A stretch of 32,330 nucleotides of DNA. Origin: a virus. The notes under the pieces are model-generated. The model was not told the DNA's origin. It did not search any database and saw only the letters and a list, made by a program, of their open reading frames with translations. A program made the position numbers and the translations under genes. Positions within the stretch are counted from its first letter, which is position 1; each line of letters starts with the position of its first letter. Shown one piece after another: positions 13,451 through 22,267 of this stretch. The stretch is taken from IMG/VR virus record IMGVR_UViG_3300043539_000149, positions 1 through 32,330 of that record; one strand, given 5' to 3'.

Positions 13451-15523
13451 CTATAGGGTTGGGAATGCTGCTGTTGGGCTTGTTGTCACCGTTCTGGCGT
13501 AGCCTTTAGTTATTCGCACATCTTGTAAATAACCGTTTATTGATGTTGGTTGCGTTGGCTCGCCGCCAATATAAAATGGAACATTTGCCCCTATTGTTAT
13601 GCCTGTAACACTTCCCGAAGCAATAGAACTTCCGTTTCTGTATAACGTAAGTGTATTACCGCTTCTAACAGCAGCAACGTAATACCATTGGCCTGTTGTC
13701 CAGCCTGTTGTTGAACCTTGTTGTATATCTACCGCTCCTGCATTGATATAAAATCTTAATCCAAGCGAAGTGTTGTACGTAATAACAAACTCGCCAGAAC
13801 CTGTAACTGCTGAATCGTTTGTGTTTGAAATTATTTGTTGAGCCGTTGCTAAAGAATTTGGATACCACCAGAACTCAATAGTAAAGTCACCAGTGCCAAA
13901 TTGAGGAAGGACAGACGTTGGGACTGCCAACCAATCCCCCGTCCCGTCAAAGTACATACTGCTTCCACCCCACTTGCTCTGTGTCGTACTTATCTGAGCA
14001 TTCCCCACCGTCTCCAGATCATTCTTGCTAGTAGCATCGTAGATACCGCCGTTGGTGAAGTTGAGGAGGAGGGAGGTGTTGGTGATGTTGGTGAGAGGTG
14101 CTGTGGGGACTGTTATGGTTGATGATGTTGGGTCGTAGACAGACGATCCTTTGACAATTCTAAAATTTGACATATATCCGTTTAGATAACCTGCCGCGCT
14201 AGGGCCGTACCTGTTAATAACAGGTGGTGAAAAATCCACTGTACCCGTAAAAGCTGTTGCAGTACCAACTCTAGTTCCATTTACAAATGCAGCGGTATTT
14301 GTCCCCGTCGTTCCTGATCTAACAATGGCAACGTGATTCCATTGGTTTTCTACTAATACATTAGTTGCTGTTGTAATTCGTGCTGCACCTGCTGCGTATA
14401 AACACAGCCCTCTATTTGACCCATTTGTTTCGTAAAAAATAGAACTATTAGAACCGGCCGAATCATTTATAAATGTTGGATTTGTAGCTCCTCCTGCCAA
14501 TAATCCGCTATAAACCCAAAATTCAACACAAAAGTCTCCTGTTAAAGTAAACGCTGCATTTGCAGGAACCGTCAAATAATCCCCATTCCCATCGAAATAC
14601 CCTGACCCACCATTAGTCGCAGCAGACCAGCTAGCAGTGGGGTTGAATGGGGAGAAGGCGACTACTCTGGTATCACCGTTTCTGGTAATGGTGAAGTTGT
14701 TACTGCTGTTGTCTATGAAGCGGTTGGATTGGCAGGTGAGGAGGGAGGTCTGCGTACCAGTGATTGCAGAAATGTTTGTACCTGCTGACTGTGTAGCAGC
14801 CAATGGTGAGGTTGGTGGGGTAAAGTTGCCTGTGTAGACGGCTACGCCTTTAACGGCCCTCAAGTTAGATATATATCCTTGAAATGGATCAGAAGCAATA
14901 TCGTATCCATTGATACCAACCAAGGGTCTATTTGTGCCGCAAGTATAGTTTGATCCTGTGTCTGAATACGTTGTATTTACTTGTGTACCATTCAAATAAA
15001 TTTTTATTGTCTGGCTTTGGCGTACTACAGCAATATGATTCCATGTATTTAATGCAATTGATCCACCGGATGTTAATAAAGTGCTATATTTATAAAAATA
15101 AACTGCGCCACTGCTAGAGATAGATATACGAATTGCATCGGTAGACCCGCCAGTTAAAGCCAAAGTGTCAAATACATATCCTTCAGTTGAATTTGTTTTA
15201 TAAACAGAAGCCTCAATAGTCCAATCCCCTGTTCCCATTGCATTAGCAGTATTTGCACTACTTGCGTAAATAGAATCCCCAGTACCATCAAAATAATTCC
15301 CCCACCCAGTCTGTGAGAACGGACTAAACGTACCCTGTGTCGTGTTTCCGTTGCGGGTGATGGTGAAGTTATTGGTAGAACCGTCTAAGAACGTATTGTT
15401 CTGTGCGCCATTCGTACCGTTGCCAGGAAGCAGTAGCGTGGTGTATTCAAAGTAGTCGTCGGTGACCACTGCGGCGCCACCAGAGAACGCCGCTGCAATT
15501 GCCGCTGTAAGTGCGCCAGCCAT
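13451..15523 (-). CDS. Triple-LamG tail adhesin, 690 aa
   Basis: Likely receptor-binding adhesin. I choose the ATG at 15523 (MAGALTAAIAAAFSGG), which overlaps the upstream TAA as TAATG; an upstream in-frame start at 15553 would add ten residues with no support. Three concanavalin-like domains lie at about 75-232, 306-463 and 522-680. Each contains the marks YFDG-GD (77, 309, 524), W--(I/V)A-VR (161, 395, 613) and GY-(S/Q)(N/D)(L/F/V)R--KG (216, 449, 664). Hinges between them repeat DGSTNNFTITRNG-type and SPF motifs. On the coding strand hinges use mostly C-ending codons, while cores use A/T-ending codons with AGA for Arg, so the gene looks like a mosaic. LamG domains bind glycans in known proteins; the receptor here is unknown. 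Confidence 0.87.
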   Translation of the reverse strand: MAGALTAAIAAAFSGGAAVVTDDYFEYTTLLLPGNGTNGAQNNTFLDGSTNNFTITRNGNTTQGTFSPFSQTGWGNYFDGTGDSIYASSANTANAMGTGDWTIEASVYKTNSTEGYVFDTLALTGGSTDAIRISISSSGAVYFYKYSTLLTSGGSIALNTWNHIAVVRQSQTIKIYLNGTQVNTTYSDTGSNYTCGTNRPLVGINGYDIASDPFQGYISNLRAVKGVAVYTGNFTPPTSPLAATQSAGTNISAITGTQTSLLTCQSNRFIDNSSNNFTITRNGDTRVVAFSPFNPTASWSAATNGGSGYFDGNGDYLTVPANAAFTLTGDFCVEFWVYSGLLAGGATNPTFINDSAGSNSSIFYETNGSNRGLCLYAAGAARITTATNVLVENQWNHVAIVRSGTTGTNTAAFVNGTRVGTATAFTGTVDFSPPVINRYGPSAAGYLNGYMSNFRIVKGSSVYDPTSSTITVPTAPLTNITNTSLLLNFTNGGIYDATSKNDLETVGNAQISTTQSKWGGSSMYFDGTGDWLAVPTSVLPQFGTGDFTIEFWWYPNSLATAQQIISNTNDSAVTGSGEFVITYNTSLGLRFYINAGAVDIQQGSTTGWTTGQWYYVAAVRSGNTLTLYRNGSSIASGSVTGITIGANVPFYIGGEPTQPTSINGYLQDVRITKGYARTVTTSPTAAFPTL

Positions 15524-16191
15524 TAGGTTACCCCCGCTCCAGAAACATACCAAGTATCGGTTGCAACCTTTAACATCGTCGCCATCCCTTTTGTCGCTAC
15601 CGTCCTGTTACCCGTAGAACCATTTGCAAGCTGGAACGTAACGCCAGCGCCAGAGATTGTTAGGTTTCCAGAGTTGTTATTGACCACAAGAATCACTGTC
15701 CCTACGTCAATAGCAGTTGTCGAGTTAGTGTTTACTGTAAGCGTTGCAGTCGAACCGCCCGTGAAGTAAATGTGCTTTCCTGCGTCACTTGCCGCTACGG
15801 TCGTGTTCGTGCTTTGTGGCGCACCAATGTAGCCAACCTTGTTTGTACCATCTACCGTACAACTAGAAAGCGTCCCAGAAGATGGTGTACCTAAAGCACC
15901 ATTAAGCGGCACTGCACCGATGGTGTTGTAGCTAATTATTCTGGCCGCAGACCCGTTAAACGTCGTTCCTGATGCATCACCAGAACCACCGTTGTTCATG
16001 GTCAACGCATTGCTTGTCGTGCCGCCTACCGTGGCAAAACTAAGCGTCCCTGAACCATCAGTAACTAATCCTTGCCCGTTCGTCCCGTCCGTGCCAGGAA
16101 GCGTGAACGTCGTATTAGAAGAGGTGTTGGCAGACTGAAACGTTGTCGTCCCAGTGCCACTTGCATTACCTTGGAATTTGATCTTACTCAT
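15523..16191 (-). CDS. Tail fibre protein, 222 aa
   Basis: It starts MSKIKFQGNASGTGTTTFQS, then TLPGTDGTNGQGLVTDGSG, a segment widely seen in phage fibres. Near residues 97-107 is NGALGTPSSGTL, the same unit repeated in the 858-residue fibre just upstream. The C-terminal half is a regular beta-rich region (TVNTNSTTAIDVGTVILVVN) resembling collar or receptor-proximal fibre domains. AAGGAAG precedes the ATG at proper spacing. It probably assembles with the 858-residue protein as an alternative or distal fibre piece. It is non-enzymatic by appearance. Confidence 0.78.
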   Translation of the reverse strand: MSKIKFQGNASGTGTTTFQSANTSSNTTFTLPGTDGTNGQGLVTDGSGTLSFATVGGTTSNALTMNNGGSGDASGTTFNGSAARIISYNTIGAVPLNGALGTPSSGTLSSCTVDGTNKVGYIGAPQSTNTTVAASDAGKHIYFTGGSTATLTVNTNSTTAIDVGTVILVVNNNSGNLTISGAGVTFQLANGSTGNRTVATKGMATMLKVATDTWYVSGAGVT

Positions 16192-16200
16192 CTCGCTTCC

Positions 16201-18777
16201 TTAACCTAAAATCATCCAGGCTTGGCCCGTACCAACAGTAACCGAATATCCTGCCGCTACTGTTACAGGTGACACTGATAATCCATTTGTATTACTTGTG
16301 AATGTGTAGTTCTGGCTAATCACAATCTGCGACTCAAGAACCGGCCCACCAGAGCCCCCACCCCCGCCAGCAGCCCATGTAAGCGCACCAGCACCATCGC
16401 TTTGCAAGAAGTAACCAGCAGAGCCATAGTCCGTTGGGAATGTGTAAGTCTGGGTTGATGTTGTGGCTGCGTTACTTGGCTGGATGCGCAACGTTTTGGT
16501 GCCAGAACCTGCATCATTACTTTGTAGCTCTAAGTAACCCGATGTACCAGCACCTGTATTAGCCGTAACCTGCGCATAGCCAACAAACGATGCCTGACCA
16601 AGGTCGGTAATTGTTGCACTAGAGTTTTGCAACAACTTACCAGTCGTCGAATCAAATCGAGCAATTGCATTATCTGTCGAACTTGCAGGCCCGTTCACAT
16701 CACCCGCTGTCAGCGTTGCAAACTCAAGCGCACTACCGCCGCTATTGACCTTAAGGTACTGATTAGCCGTACCTATAGCAGTCAACCCTGTACCACCGTT
16801 CGCAACACCTAACGTTCCTGTGATTCCTGTCGATAAAGGAAGTCCAGTTGCGTTAGTAAGGTTGAGCGCCGATGGTGTACCGGCATCGCCATCATAAGTA
16901 ACGACGCCACCCGTTGTGCCAGCAGTCAGTGCTAGTGCCGTTGCGACACCCGTACCCAAACCAGATACGCCAGTACTGATTGGCAAGCCAGTAGCATTGG
17001 TGAGCGTACCGCTTGACGGTGTACCTAATGCGCCATTAAATAGAACCGGCGCACCAGCAGTGCCTACGGATTGTCCTAACGCAGTTGCAATGCCAGTGCC
17101 AAGGCCAGCAACACCGGTTGAGATTGGCAGACCCGTTGTATTAGTCAACGTACCTGACGAAGGCGTACCAAGCGCACCACCTGGTGCGACGTAATCAGTG
17201 CCAGCAACAGCAGCGGCAATAACACCGCTTGTTGCCTTTACCATGCCTGTCGTTGTGGCCGCTTGGATTAGCTTACCAGTCGTGCCACTGTATAAAGCAA
17301 TTTGAGCATTGACTGAGGACGCTGGGCCTACGACATCGCCGACACCAACAGGAGAACCATACTCAAGAGCGGTTCCTCCTGAATTAACTTGCAGAACTTG
17401 ACCAGCAGTTCCTAACGCTGTAAGCCCCGTCCCGCCAGAAGTAATAGGAATAGCGGTTCCGGAATAGCTAAGAGTTATATTTCCAGAACTGGTAACTGGA
17501 GAGCCTGCCGTCAAGAATGCTGGTGGAGATATTCCAACTGATGTAACTGTGCCAGCACCCGAAGAAGTAAACCATTTAACGCCTTCAGTCGCGCTTGAAT
17601 CAGCAACCAGTATTTGACCGTCTGTGCCAACAGGTAAACGAACATTGTCCGTACCTGTGTAGACAATCATGTCACCCTTGGTTGTATTTGGAGCTAGCGC
17701 ATCAAAGGCTGATGTCTTGTCGCTTTGACCTGTACCACCATTAGCAATAGGCAATGTGCCAGTGATCTTGGTTGCGGCAATTGATGTAATCCATGCAGGA
17801 TTTGCATAACTGCCTGTCGTATAGACGCCGTTAGTTACAGTGCCTGCATTACCAAGAACATCAATATTCCATGTTCCGGTGGCACCTGTACCTCCTGTAG
17901 GAACAAAAGCACCACTTGCTCCAATAGCAGTTTGTAAGGCAGTAAGTACGCCAGTACCGAGTCCGGTAATACTTCCAGAAGGAAGGTTAGTACAGTTTGA
18001 TAGATCGCCAGAAGATGGTGTGCCAAGTGCGCCGCCAGGAACAAGATAATCAGTGCCTCCAGTAGCAGCCGACAATACACCGGAGGTTGCTTTTAAGATG
18101 CCTGTCGTTGTCGCACGTTTGATGACTTTACCAGTGGTGCTTGAGTAAAGCGCTATCTCATCATCAACCGATGCAGCAGGGCCATTCACATCGCCAGCGC
18201 CAATCGTGACTCGTATGCCAGCAGCCGTGGTTGCACCAGTACCACCATTGGCAATCGGTAACGGTGTGCCAGAATAACTTACCGCTAAAGTTCCAGAGGT
18301 TGTGATTGGTGAACCAGAAACCGACAAGAATGCGGGTACTGACATAGCAACGGAGGAAACACTACCCCCGCCGCCGCCACCACCTGCCGCATTCTTAACA
18401 GACAGCAACTGAAAGCTAGAGCCGTCATACATGAGCGAGCAAATAGCGCCAACCACAATAGCATTAGCGGATAATGTGCTGCCATCAGGGTAAATGATGT
18501 TCTTTGCGCCCTGACCGTTGACGTTTAAGGTGCAAGGCCCGGTATTTGCACTCGTTGCTTGGAACTGAATGGCAAGACCAGCCTGGTACGTTGTTGATAG
18601 ACCAGAAAGCGAAACAACATAGGCATTCGTCGTACCTGAATCTAAAGCATAGTTGCTATAGGTCGATGCGTCATTAAGCGCTGTTGCAACCGTAGAAAAA
18701 TCAGCATCCAGGTTAGCAAGCGGGATGGATGTCGTTGCGGTGGCAAATGTATTCGGAATTGTTACTGGCTTTGCCAT
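16201..18777 (-). CDS. Long repeat-built tail fibre, 858 aa
   Basis: An N-terminal domain (1-130) likely attaches to the tail (IPNTFATATTSIPLANLDAD). A poly-Gly linker (132-138) follows, then a shaft of repeats. Two long units (195-260 and 480-545) share GDV-GPA-SV, IALYS-TTGK and GTDY--PGGALGTPSSG; a partial third begins at 692. Short units with GTPSSGTLTN and TGLPISTGV-GLGTG recur between 533 and 655. Pieces such as PIANGGTG and NGGTGLTAIG are standard fibre-shaft motifs. Another Gly-rich linker (804-811) precedes a small C-terminal tip ending GQAWMILG. The gene overlaps the nozzle-like gene by one base (TGATG). It forms the trimeric fibre that positions receptor-binding parts. Confidence 0.85.
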   Translation of the reverse strand: MAKPVTIPNTFATATTSIPLANLDADFSTVATALNDASTYSNYALDSGTTNAYVVSLSGLSTTYQAGLAIQFQATSANTGPCTLNVNGQGAKNIIYPDGSTLSANAIVVGAICSLMYDGSSFQLLSVKNAAGGGGGGGSVSSVAMSVPAFLSVSGSPITTSGTLAVSYSGTPLPIANGGTGATTAAGIRVTIGAGDVNGPAASVDDEIALYSSTTGKVIKRATTTGILKATSGVLSAATGGTDYLVPGGALGTPSSGDLSNCTNLPSGSITGLGTGVLTALQTAIGASGAFVPTGGTGATGTWNIDVLGNAGTVTNGVYTTGSYANPAWITSIAATKITGTLPIANGGTGQSDKTSAFDALAPNTTKGDMIVYTGTDNVRLPVGTDGQILVADSSATEGVKWFTSSGAGTVTSVGISPPAFLTAGSPVTSSGNITLSYSGTAIPITSGGTGLTALGTAGQVLQVNSGGTALEYGSPVGVGDVVGPASSVNAQIALYSGTTGKLIQAATTTGMVKATSGVIAAAVAGTDYVAPGGALGTPSSGTLTNTTGLPISTGVAGLGTGIATALGQSVGTAGAPVLFNGALGTPSSGTLTNATGLPISTGVSGLGTGVATALALTAGTTGGVVTYDGDAGTPSALNLTNATGLPLSTGITGTLGVANGGTGLTAIGTANQYLKVNSGGSALEFATLTAGDVNGPASSTDNAIARFDSTTGKLLQNSSATITDLGQASFVGYAQVTANTGAGTSGYLELQSNDAGSGTKTLRIQPSNAATTSTQTYTFPTDYGSAGYFLQSDGAGALTWAAGGGGGSGGPVLESQIVISQNYTFTSNTNGLSVSPVTVAAGYSVTVGTGQAWMILG
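16813..17181 (-). repeat. Tandem GTPSSGTL / TGLPISTG fibre repeats
   Basis: Residues 533-655 of the long fibre carry three successive units starting GALGTPSSGTLTN or GDAGTPSALNLTN, each followed by ATGLP-STG and a GLGTG loop or its remnant. The units are ~48 residues apart and similar at DNA level, so they can recombine. Confidence 0.88.
17143..18195 (-). repeat. Two distant ~66-residue fibre shaft units
   Basis: Copies at about 17998-18195 and 17143-17340 encode GDV-GPA-SV then TTGK-I, ATTTG-(L/V)KATSGV and GTDY--PGGALG. The 660 bases between them encode other shaft material. A shortened copy lies near 16620-16710. Confidence 0.85.
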
Positions 18778-20516
18778 CAGAACCTCGCTCTTAGTTCATG
18801 TTCAAGCTGGAAGCCGTTGAAGGTAAATGCTGGTGCCGTGGATGTTACCGTCATGCCAAGGTATTTGCCATACATTTGGGCATCGTACTTAAGCAGTTTG
18901 TACCCTTCGGTCAACTGGTAACCAGACGAAATCCATTGCAAGGTGCTTCCAGCATTGTTTGTCCATGCAATGTTGTTAAAACTATTGTTTTGCCATGCAA
19001 CCGCATTGCCAAGCGCAATCGATGTTGATGCGCGAGACTCGCTATCAATCGAAATATTCAATGAACCAGCAACCGTAACAGGAAATGTTGCTTCAACCCC
19101 AAGTTTGAGCGCTTGCTTGTCTCTAATCGGGTCTTTTAAGTCCCATAGCGCTGTAACAACCTCAGTTGAGATGTTAGCTGTCTGGTCTTCGTACATTCTG
19201 AAGAACGCACCGCCTGATTCGACGCCATAGGAGTTGATTAAACCATTGACTGGCGACGAATTAATGTGCGTTAGGTTGCCTTGATAGCTAATAAACCACT
19301 TGCGATCAAAGAAAACCAGTTGCACACGCCGGTAAGTGCCATTGTCGTTGTATCTGACGTTCCATGCGGACACCAGAATGTTGTAAATCAGTGTCTGGCA
19401 ACCCGTTACCGTTGAACTAAAGTCAATATTAGGGAAAATGCCGTCAAGTGCATCACTAATCTTGGTTGTTGTAGCGCCAACTAGCGCATAAACACCATAC
19501 CGATTAATAAATAAGATGCTTCTAAAGTAGGCAAAAACACCTAAAAACAGTTCTGTACCAATAGAAGCGCTGATATTGGTGTTAGTAAAGAGCGTTTCGC
19601 CAAGCGTATTGACGCGAACATCCGAAAAAACGTTGATCGACGATTCGCCAAAGATGTAAAGAAAGTTGTTAGCAGCGATGATTTGCGTGATGTCACCGTA
19701 CAAAGTGCCATCGACCAACGTAATGTTGCCAGCAGAAATGCTTGTGAAGTCGTTGTAGCTATCCGCCGCTGTGTAGTAAATGGTTCTGCCGTCCGCAATC
19801 CATACACGACCAGAAAAGGACTGTATGCAAGTGCCAGGTTGGCTGATTGCTGTAGCCGTAGCTGATGCGGCGCCGCTAGAAAAAGTTATAGTTGGTGCTG
19901 ACGTATAACCTGTACCTGGCTCAGTAATCGTGATGGCAGTTACAACCCCGCCGCTTATTGTTGCGGTTGCAGTTGCTTGAACACCTCCAACTTCATTAGG
20001 GGGACTAATCGTTACGGTTGGGGCCGCTGAGTATGCAGACCCTCCTGATGTAATCGTAATGGTGCCGACCGAACCGACCCGAACGAGATTCGTCCCGTCA
20101 AACGTAGCGTATCCATAAGTTGTGTCAATGATGAGCACTCGCTCATTCTTCCATTGACTAATCTGAGTACGGGTTCCGCTGAACGTGCCTGAGTTAGCCA
20201 GGGTGATCGGTGCGGTAGGGGTTTCCAAGCTGACATACTGCGCACCTCCATTGGTGAAGAACGCAAACATGTAAGCGACACCGCCAATATTGGCTGGTGC
20301 CATGTAATGCACCGTGCCGCCCCAACTGAAATTCGTACTGCTGTAAGTAACGCGCTTTTCTTTGGGTATGACCTTCAGGTTCGAGTACCCAATAGGCATC
20401 ACATTCTCTATCCAGGCAAACTCATTTTCCTGAATAGCTGTGCGATTGGCTTTGGTGTTAAGCCCTTTGAAATCCTTGGTAACGTGGTAGGACTTCTTTT
20501 GCTCAACTGCGGCCAT
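18777..20516 (-). CDS. Tail nozzle/stabilisation-like protein with inserted domain
   Basis: A 579-residue protein. The N-terminus (KGLNTKANRTAIQENEFAWI, then ENVMPIGYSNLKVIP) resembles podovirus tail proteins of the P22 gp10/T7 gp12 type, which plug the tail tip. WKNERVLIIDT, IQSFSGRVWIADGRTIYYT and the following strands look like propeller blades. Between residues about 150 and 228 lies a separate repeat with AYSAAPTVTISPP and GTGYTSAPTITFS, a beta module seen in fibres and surface proteins. It interrupts an otherwise continuous propeller pattern. The C-terminus ends NGFQLEHELRARF. The gene sits between the connector and the fibres, as expected for a nozzle that also anchors fibres. The family assignment is by pattern, with no search. 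Confidence 0.75.
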   Translation of the reverse strand: MAAVEQKKSYHVTKDFKGLNTKANRTAIQENEFAWIENVMPIGYSNLKVIPKEKRVTYSSTNFSWGGTVHYMAPANIGGVAYMFAFFTNGGAQYVSLETPTAPITLANSGTFSGTRTQISQWKNERVLIIDTTYGYATFDGTNLVRVGSVGTITITSGGSAYSAAPTVTISPPNEVGGVQATATATISGGVVTAITITEPGTGYTSAPTITFSSGAASATATAISQPGTCIQSFSGRVWIADGRTIYYTAADSYNDFTSISAGNITLVDGTLYGDITQIIAANNFLYIFGESSINVFSDVRVNTLGETLFTNTNISASIGTELFLGVFAYFRSILFINRYGVYALVGATTTKISDALDGIFPNIDFSSTVTGCQTLIYNILVSAWNVRYNDNGTYRRVQLVFFDRKWFISYQGNLTHINSSPVNGLINSYGVESGGAFFRMYEDQTANISTEVVTALWDLKDPIRDKQALKLGVEATFPVTVAGSLNISIDSESRASTSIALGNAVAWQNNSFNNIAWTNNAGSTLQWISSGYQLTEGYKLLKYDAQMYGKYLGMTVTSTAPAFTFNGFQLEHELRARF

Positions 20517-20518
20517 GA

Positions 20519-21160
20519 TTACTGAACCGAGTAAGGCGTTGGTAAACGACGCGTGAAGCTCGAATTAATCGCTGCCAGCAACTGCTTTTTGTACTCGGCA
20601 TTGAAGATTTCTGCTTCACCGTAAGATTGCTCTTTGTATTTGGCTTTGTAGGCCGCATAAAACGCTACAGGCGACGTGTAAGGCTCTAAGATCACCTCAG
20701 TCTGCGAGTCTGATGTAAGCGGAACAGGCAAGAGGATGGTATCAACCTCAATCACATAGACCTGATCAGGTACCGGGCCAAAATAAATTTGATTCTGCCC
20801 GTAACGTGTAAACGCAATGGGTCTGCCCGTGTAGTTCTGCCAAAACCGCAACTCAGCGTTGAATTGCGTCCATGACATGTATCGCAATGGTATGCGTGTG
20901 TTACCCCAGTACAGATTGATGTTTAGCACATCAAGAATCTGCTCTGCCCATGATGGCAATGTAAGGGTTGATATATTAAAAACTTCAACCGAGGTGGTTG
21001 TAGCACCAGTCAGGATATTGCGCAGACAACCCGTGTCACGCACGACACGATGCCGAGCACCATTGATGTAATCGGTTAGCTCGGTGTCAGTCCAGAAGTT
21101 GCCAGCAGCATCATGCAGCAGTCTTCTAACTTCTGCGATATACCCTGAGTAGGTTGCCAT
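20519..21160 (-). CDS. Head-tail connector/adaptor protein, 213 aa
   Basis: The early region LLHDAAGNFWTDTELTDYIN then ARHRVVRDTGCLR is the helical start typical of podovirus head-tail adaptors (P22 gp4/T7 gp11-like). It follows with an all-beta middle (GRPIAFTRYGQNQIYFGP) and a C-terminal helix (AFYAAYKAKYKEQSYGEAE). It would bind the portal ring and form the platform for the nozzle. It sits directly upstream of the nozzle-like gene, separated by two bases, and its own ATG follows the previous TAA without a gap. Length suits the family. Several such families share this fold, so the exact name is open. Confidence 0.8.
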   Translation of the reverse strand: MATYSGYIAEVRRLLHDAAGNFWTDTELTDYINGARHRVVRDTGCLRNILTGATTTSVEVFNISTLTLPSWAEQILDVLNINLYWGNTRIPLRYMSWTQFNAELRFWQNYTGRPIAFTRYGQNQIYFGPVPDQVYVIEVDTILLPVPLTSDSQTEVILEPYTSPVAFYAAYKAKYKEQSYGEAEIFNAEYKKQLLAAINSSFTRRLPTPYSVQ

Positions 21161-21505
21161 TTATGCCTCATCGCTTGTCTGGGGCTGGACTTTGACCCCA
21201 GCTCGCCCACGCGGAGCGGGAGGGGCTACTCGTTCCACCAACACGGCTGATTGTTGGTCGGGTTTTACTGGAGCGTCCGTAAAGGTGAACTCAGCAAGGC
21301 GAGCCATCGCTTTATCGTGGTCGGTGTTCATTTTTAACCAACCTAAACGCACCAAGTATTGGTACTTATTGTCGTCGCCATACCCAAAGATATGTCGCGC
21401 AACATGAGGTTCGATTTGTACGCTTTTGCCTGGCGGAAACTCAAACCACTGATCGACGTACTTGGCGACCAGTGGCTGAGAGCCTTTGTTTGTAACAAAG
21501 ATCAT
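21161..21505 (-). CDS. Conserved phage virion-associated protein, 114 aa
   Basis: It contains QWFEFPPGKSVQIEPHVARH and IFGYGDDNKYQYLVRLGW, a pattern I recall from many phage proteins encoded between capsid and connector genes. The first half is beta-rich and the last 40 residues are Pro/Gln/Val-rich and probably disordered. Its ATG overlaps the upstream stop (ATGA). It may stabilise the head-tail junction, but no function has been shown to my knowledge. The motif with FGYGD and RLGW makes the family identity fairly secure, the role not. Confidence 0.75.
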   Translation of the reverse strand: MIFVTNKGSQPLVAKYVDQWFEFPPGKSVQIEPHVARHIFGYGDDNKYQYLVRLGWLKMNTDHDKAMARLAEFTFTDAPVKPDQQSAVLVERVAPPAPRGRAGVKVQPQTSDEA

Positions 21506-21921
21506 GCTTCTAAAATATCCCCGTAAACATATACATCCGCTGTTGCTGCAGCACCTTGAGCGGTGGTGAGCGATAAGTATAAGTTGGGAATGCTTGATTT
21601 CACTGTAGTGCTTGCACTGCTTGTCGTACTAAGCGTGAGATCAAGGAAAAGCGCTGACGTTGTAAGCGAGGAGTAAGCCTGGGCCGCTGCAACAACCGCT
21701 GTACCACCTTTGCTAGCAGCGGTATAAACGCCGCCAGCAGCCGTGGTCAAAGAGATTGAAGCATTCGTCACCACAATGCGCCGAAGAATGAACTTCGACG
21801 GATTGCTAAAGATGGTGATTTGCTGATCGGCGGTGGAATTCATGTTCGCGCCGATCAACTTCCCAAGCAGGATGCCTCCAAACTGCTGCGGCAATAGACT
21901 ACCGACTTTGTTTGCATCCAT
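21502..21921 (-). CDS. Small beta-rich virion protein, 139 aa
   Basis: Residues 25-70 read NMNSTADQQITIFSNPSKF then ILRRIVVTNASISL, followed by Thr/Ala/Ser-rich strands. Such proteins, found just after the capsid gene, are commonly minor virion or head-decoration proteins. GGAG lies six bases before the ATG. No cysteine, TM segment or enzyme motif is present. I recall similar sequences as conserved phage proteins of unknown role. Confidence 0.72.
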   Translation of the reverse strand: MDANKVGSLLPQQFGGILLGKLIGANMNSTADQQITIFSNPSKFILRRIVVTNASISLTTAAGGVYTAASKGGTAVVAAAQAYSSLTTSALFLDLTLSTTSSASTTVKSSIPNLYLSLTTAQGAAATADVYVYGDILEA

Positions 21922-21933
21922 GCTTTACTCCAA

Positions 21934-22257
21934 TTACGAGTTGTAGGTGCCAGAAGCAGCCTGACCGCCATTGACGGTCAAGAACAGTGCCGTGACAGTG
22001 CCAGAGGTCGAAACGATTTTAACGTTCTGACCATCAGAAACCATCATGCCACCTGTATTTGCTGCAATTACATCAGCCCATGCAGAGCCGTTATAAGCCT
22101 GATACTTACAGTTTGCGACGGGATAGATGACGTACAGACCTGCTGGTAGCGTGTAGTCAGTGCCTGCCGTTACCGATTGGGTAACGTAATCAAAATACGC
22201 GCCATCAGCATCGCTGCTTAAGCCACTAACGATGATTTTATTAAGTGCCAATGCCAT
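21934..22257 (-). CDS. Small putative capsid-decoration protein, 107 aa
   Basis: A beta-rich protein (SVTAGTDYTLPAGLYVIYPV, MVSDGQNVKIVSTSGTVTAL) encoded ten bases after the major capsid gene, with AAGGAG as ribosome site. Position and size fit a head-decoration protein or head fibre base. The sequence is neutral to mildly acidic with few charges. No family name is certain. Confidence 0.68.
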   Translation of the reverse strand: MALALNKIIVSGLSSDADGAYFDYVTQSVTAGTDYTLPAGLYVIYPVANCKYQAYNGSAWADVIAANTGGMMVSDGQNVKIVSTSGTVTALFLTVNGGQAASGTYNS

Positions 22258-22267
22258 GATCGACTCC

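Noticed and set aside
11848-18777. Diversity-generating retroelement acting on the fibre genes
   Set aside because: No reverse transcriptase, template repeat or adenine-variable repeat pair seen in the window.
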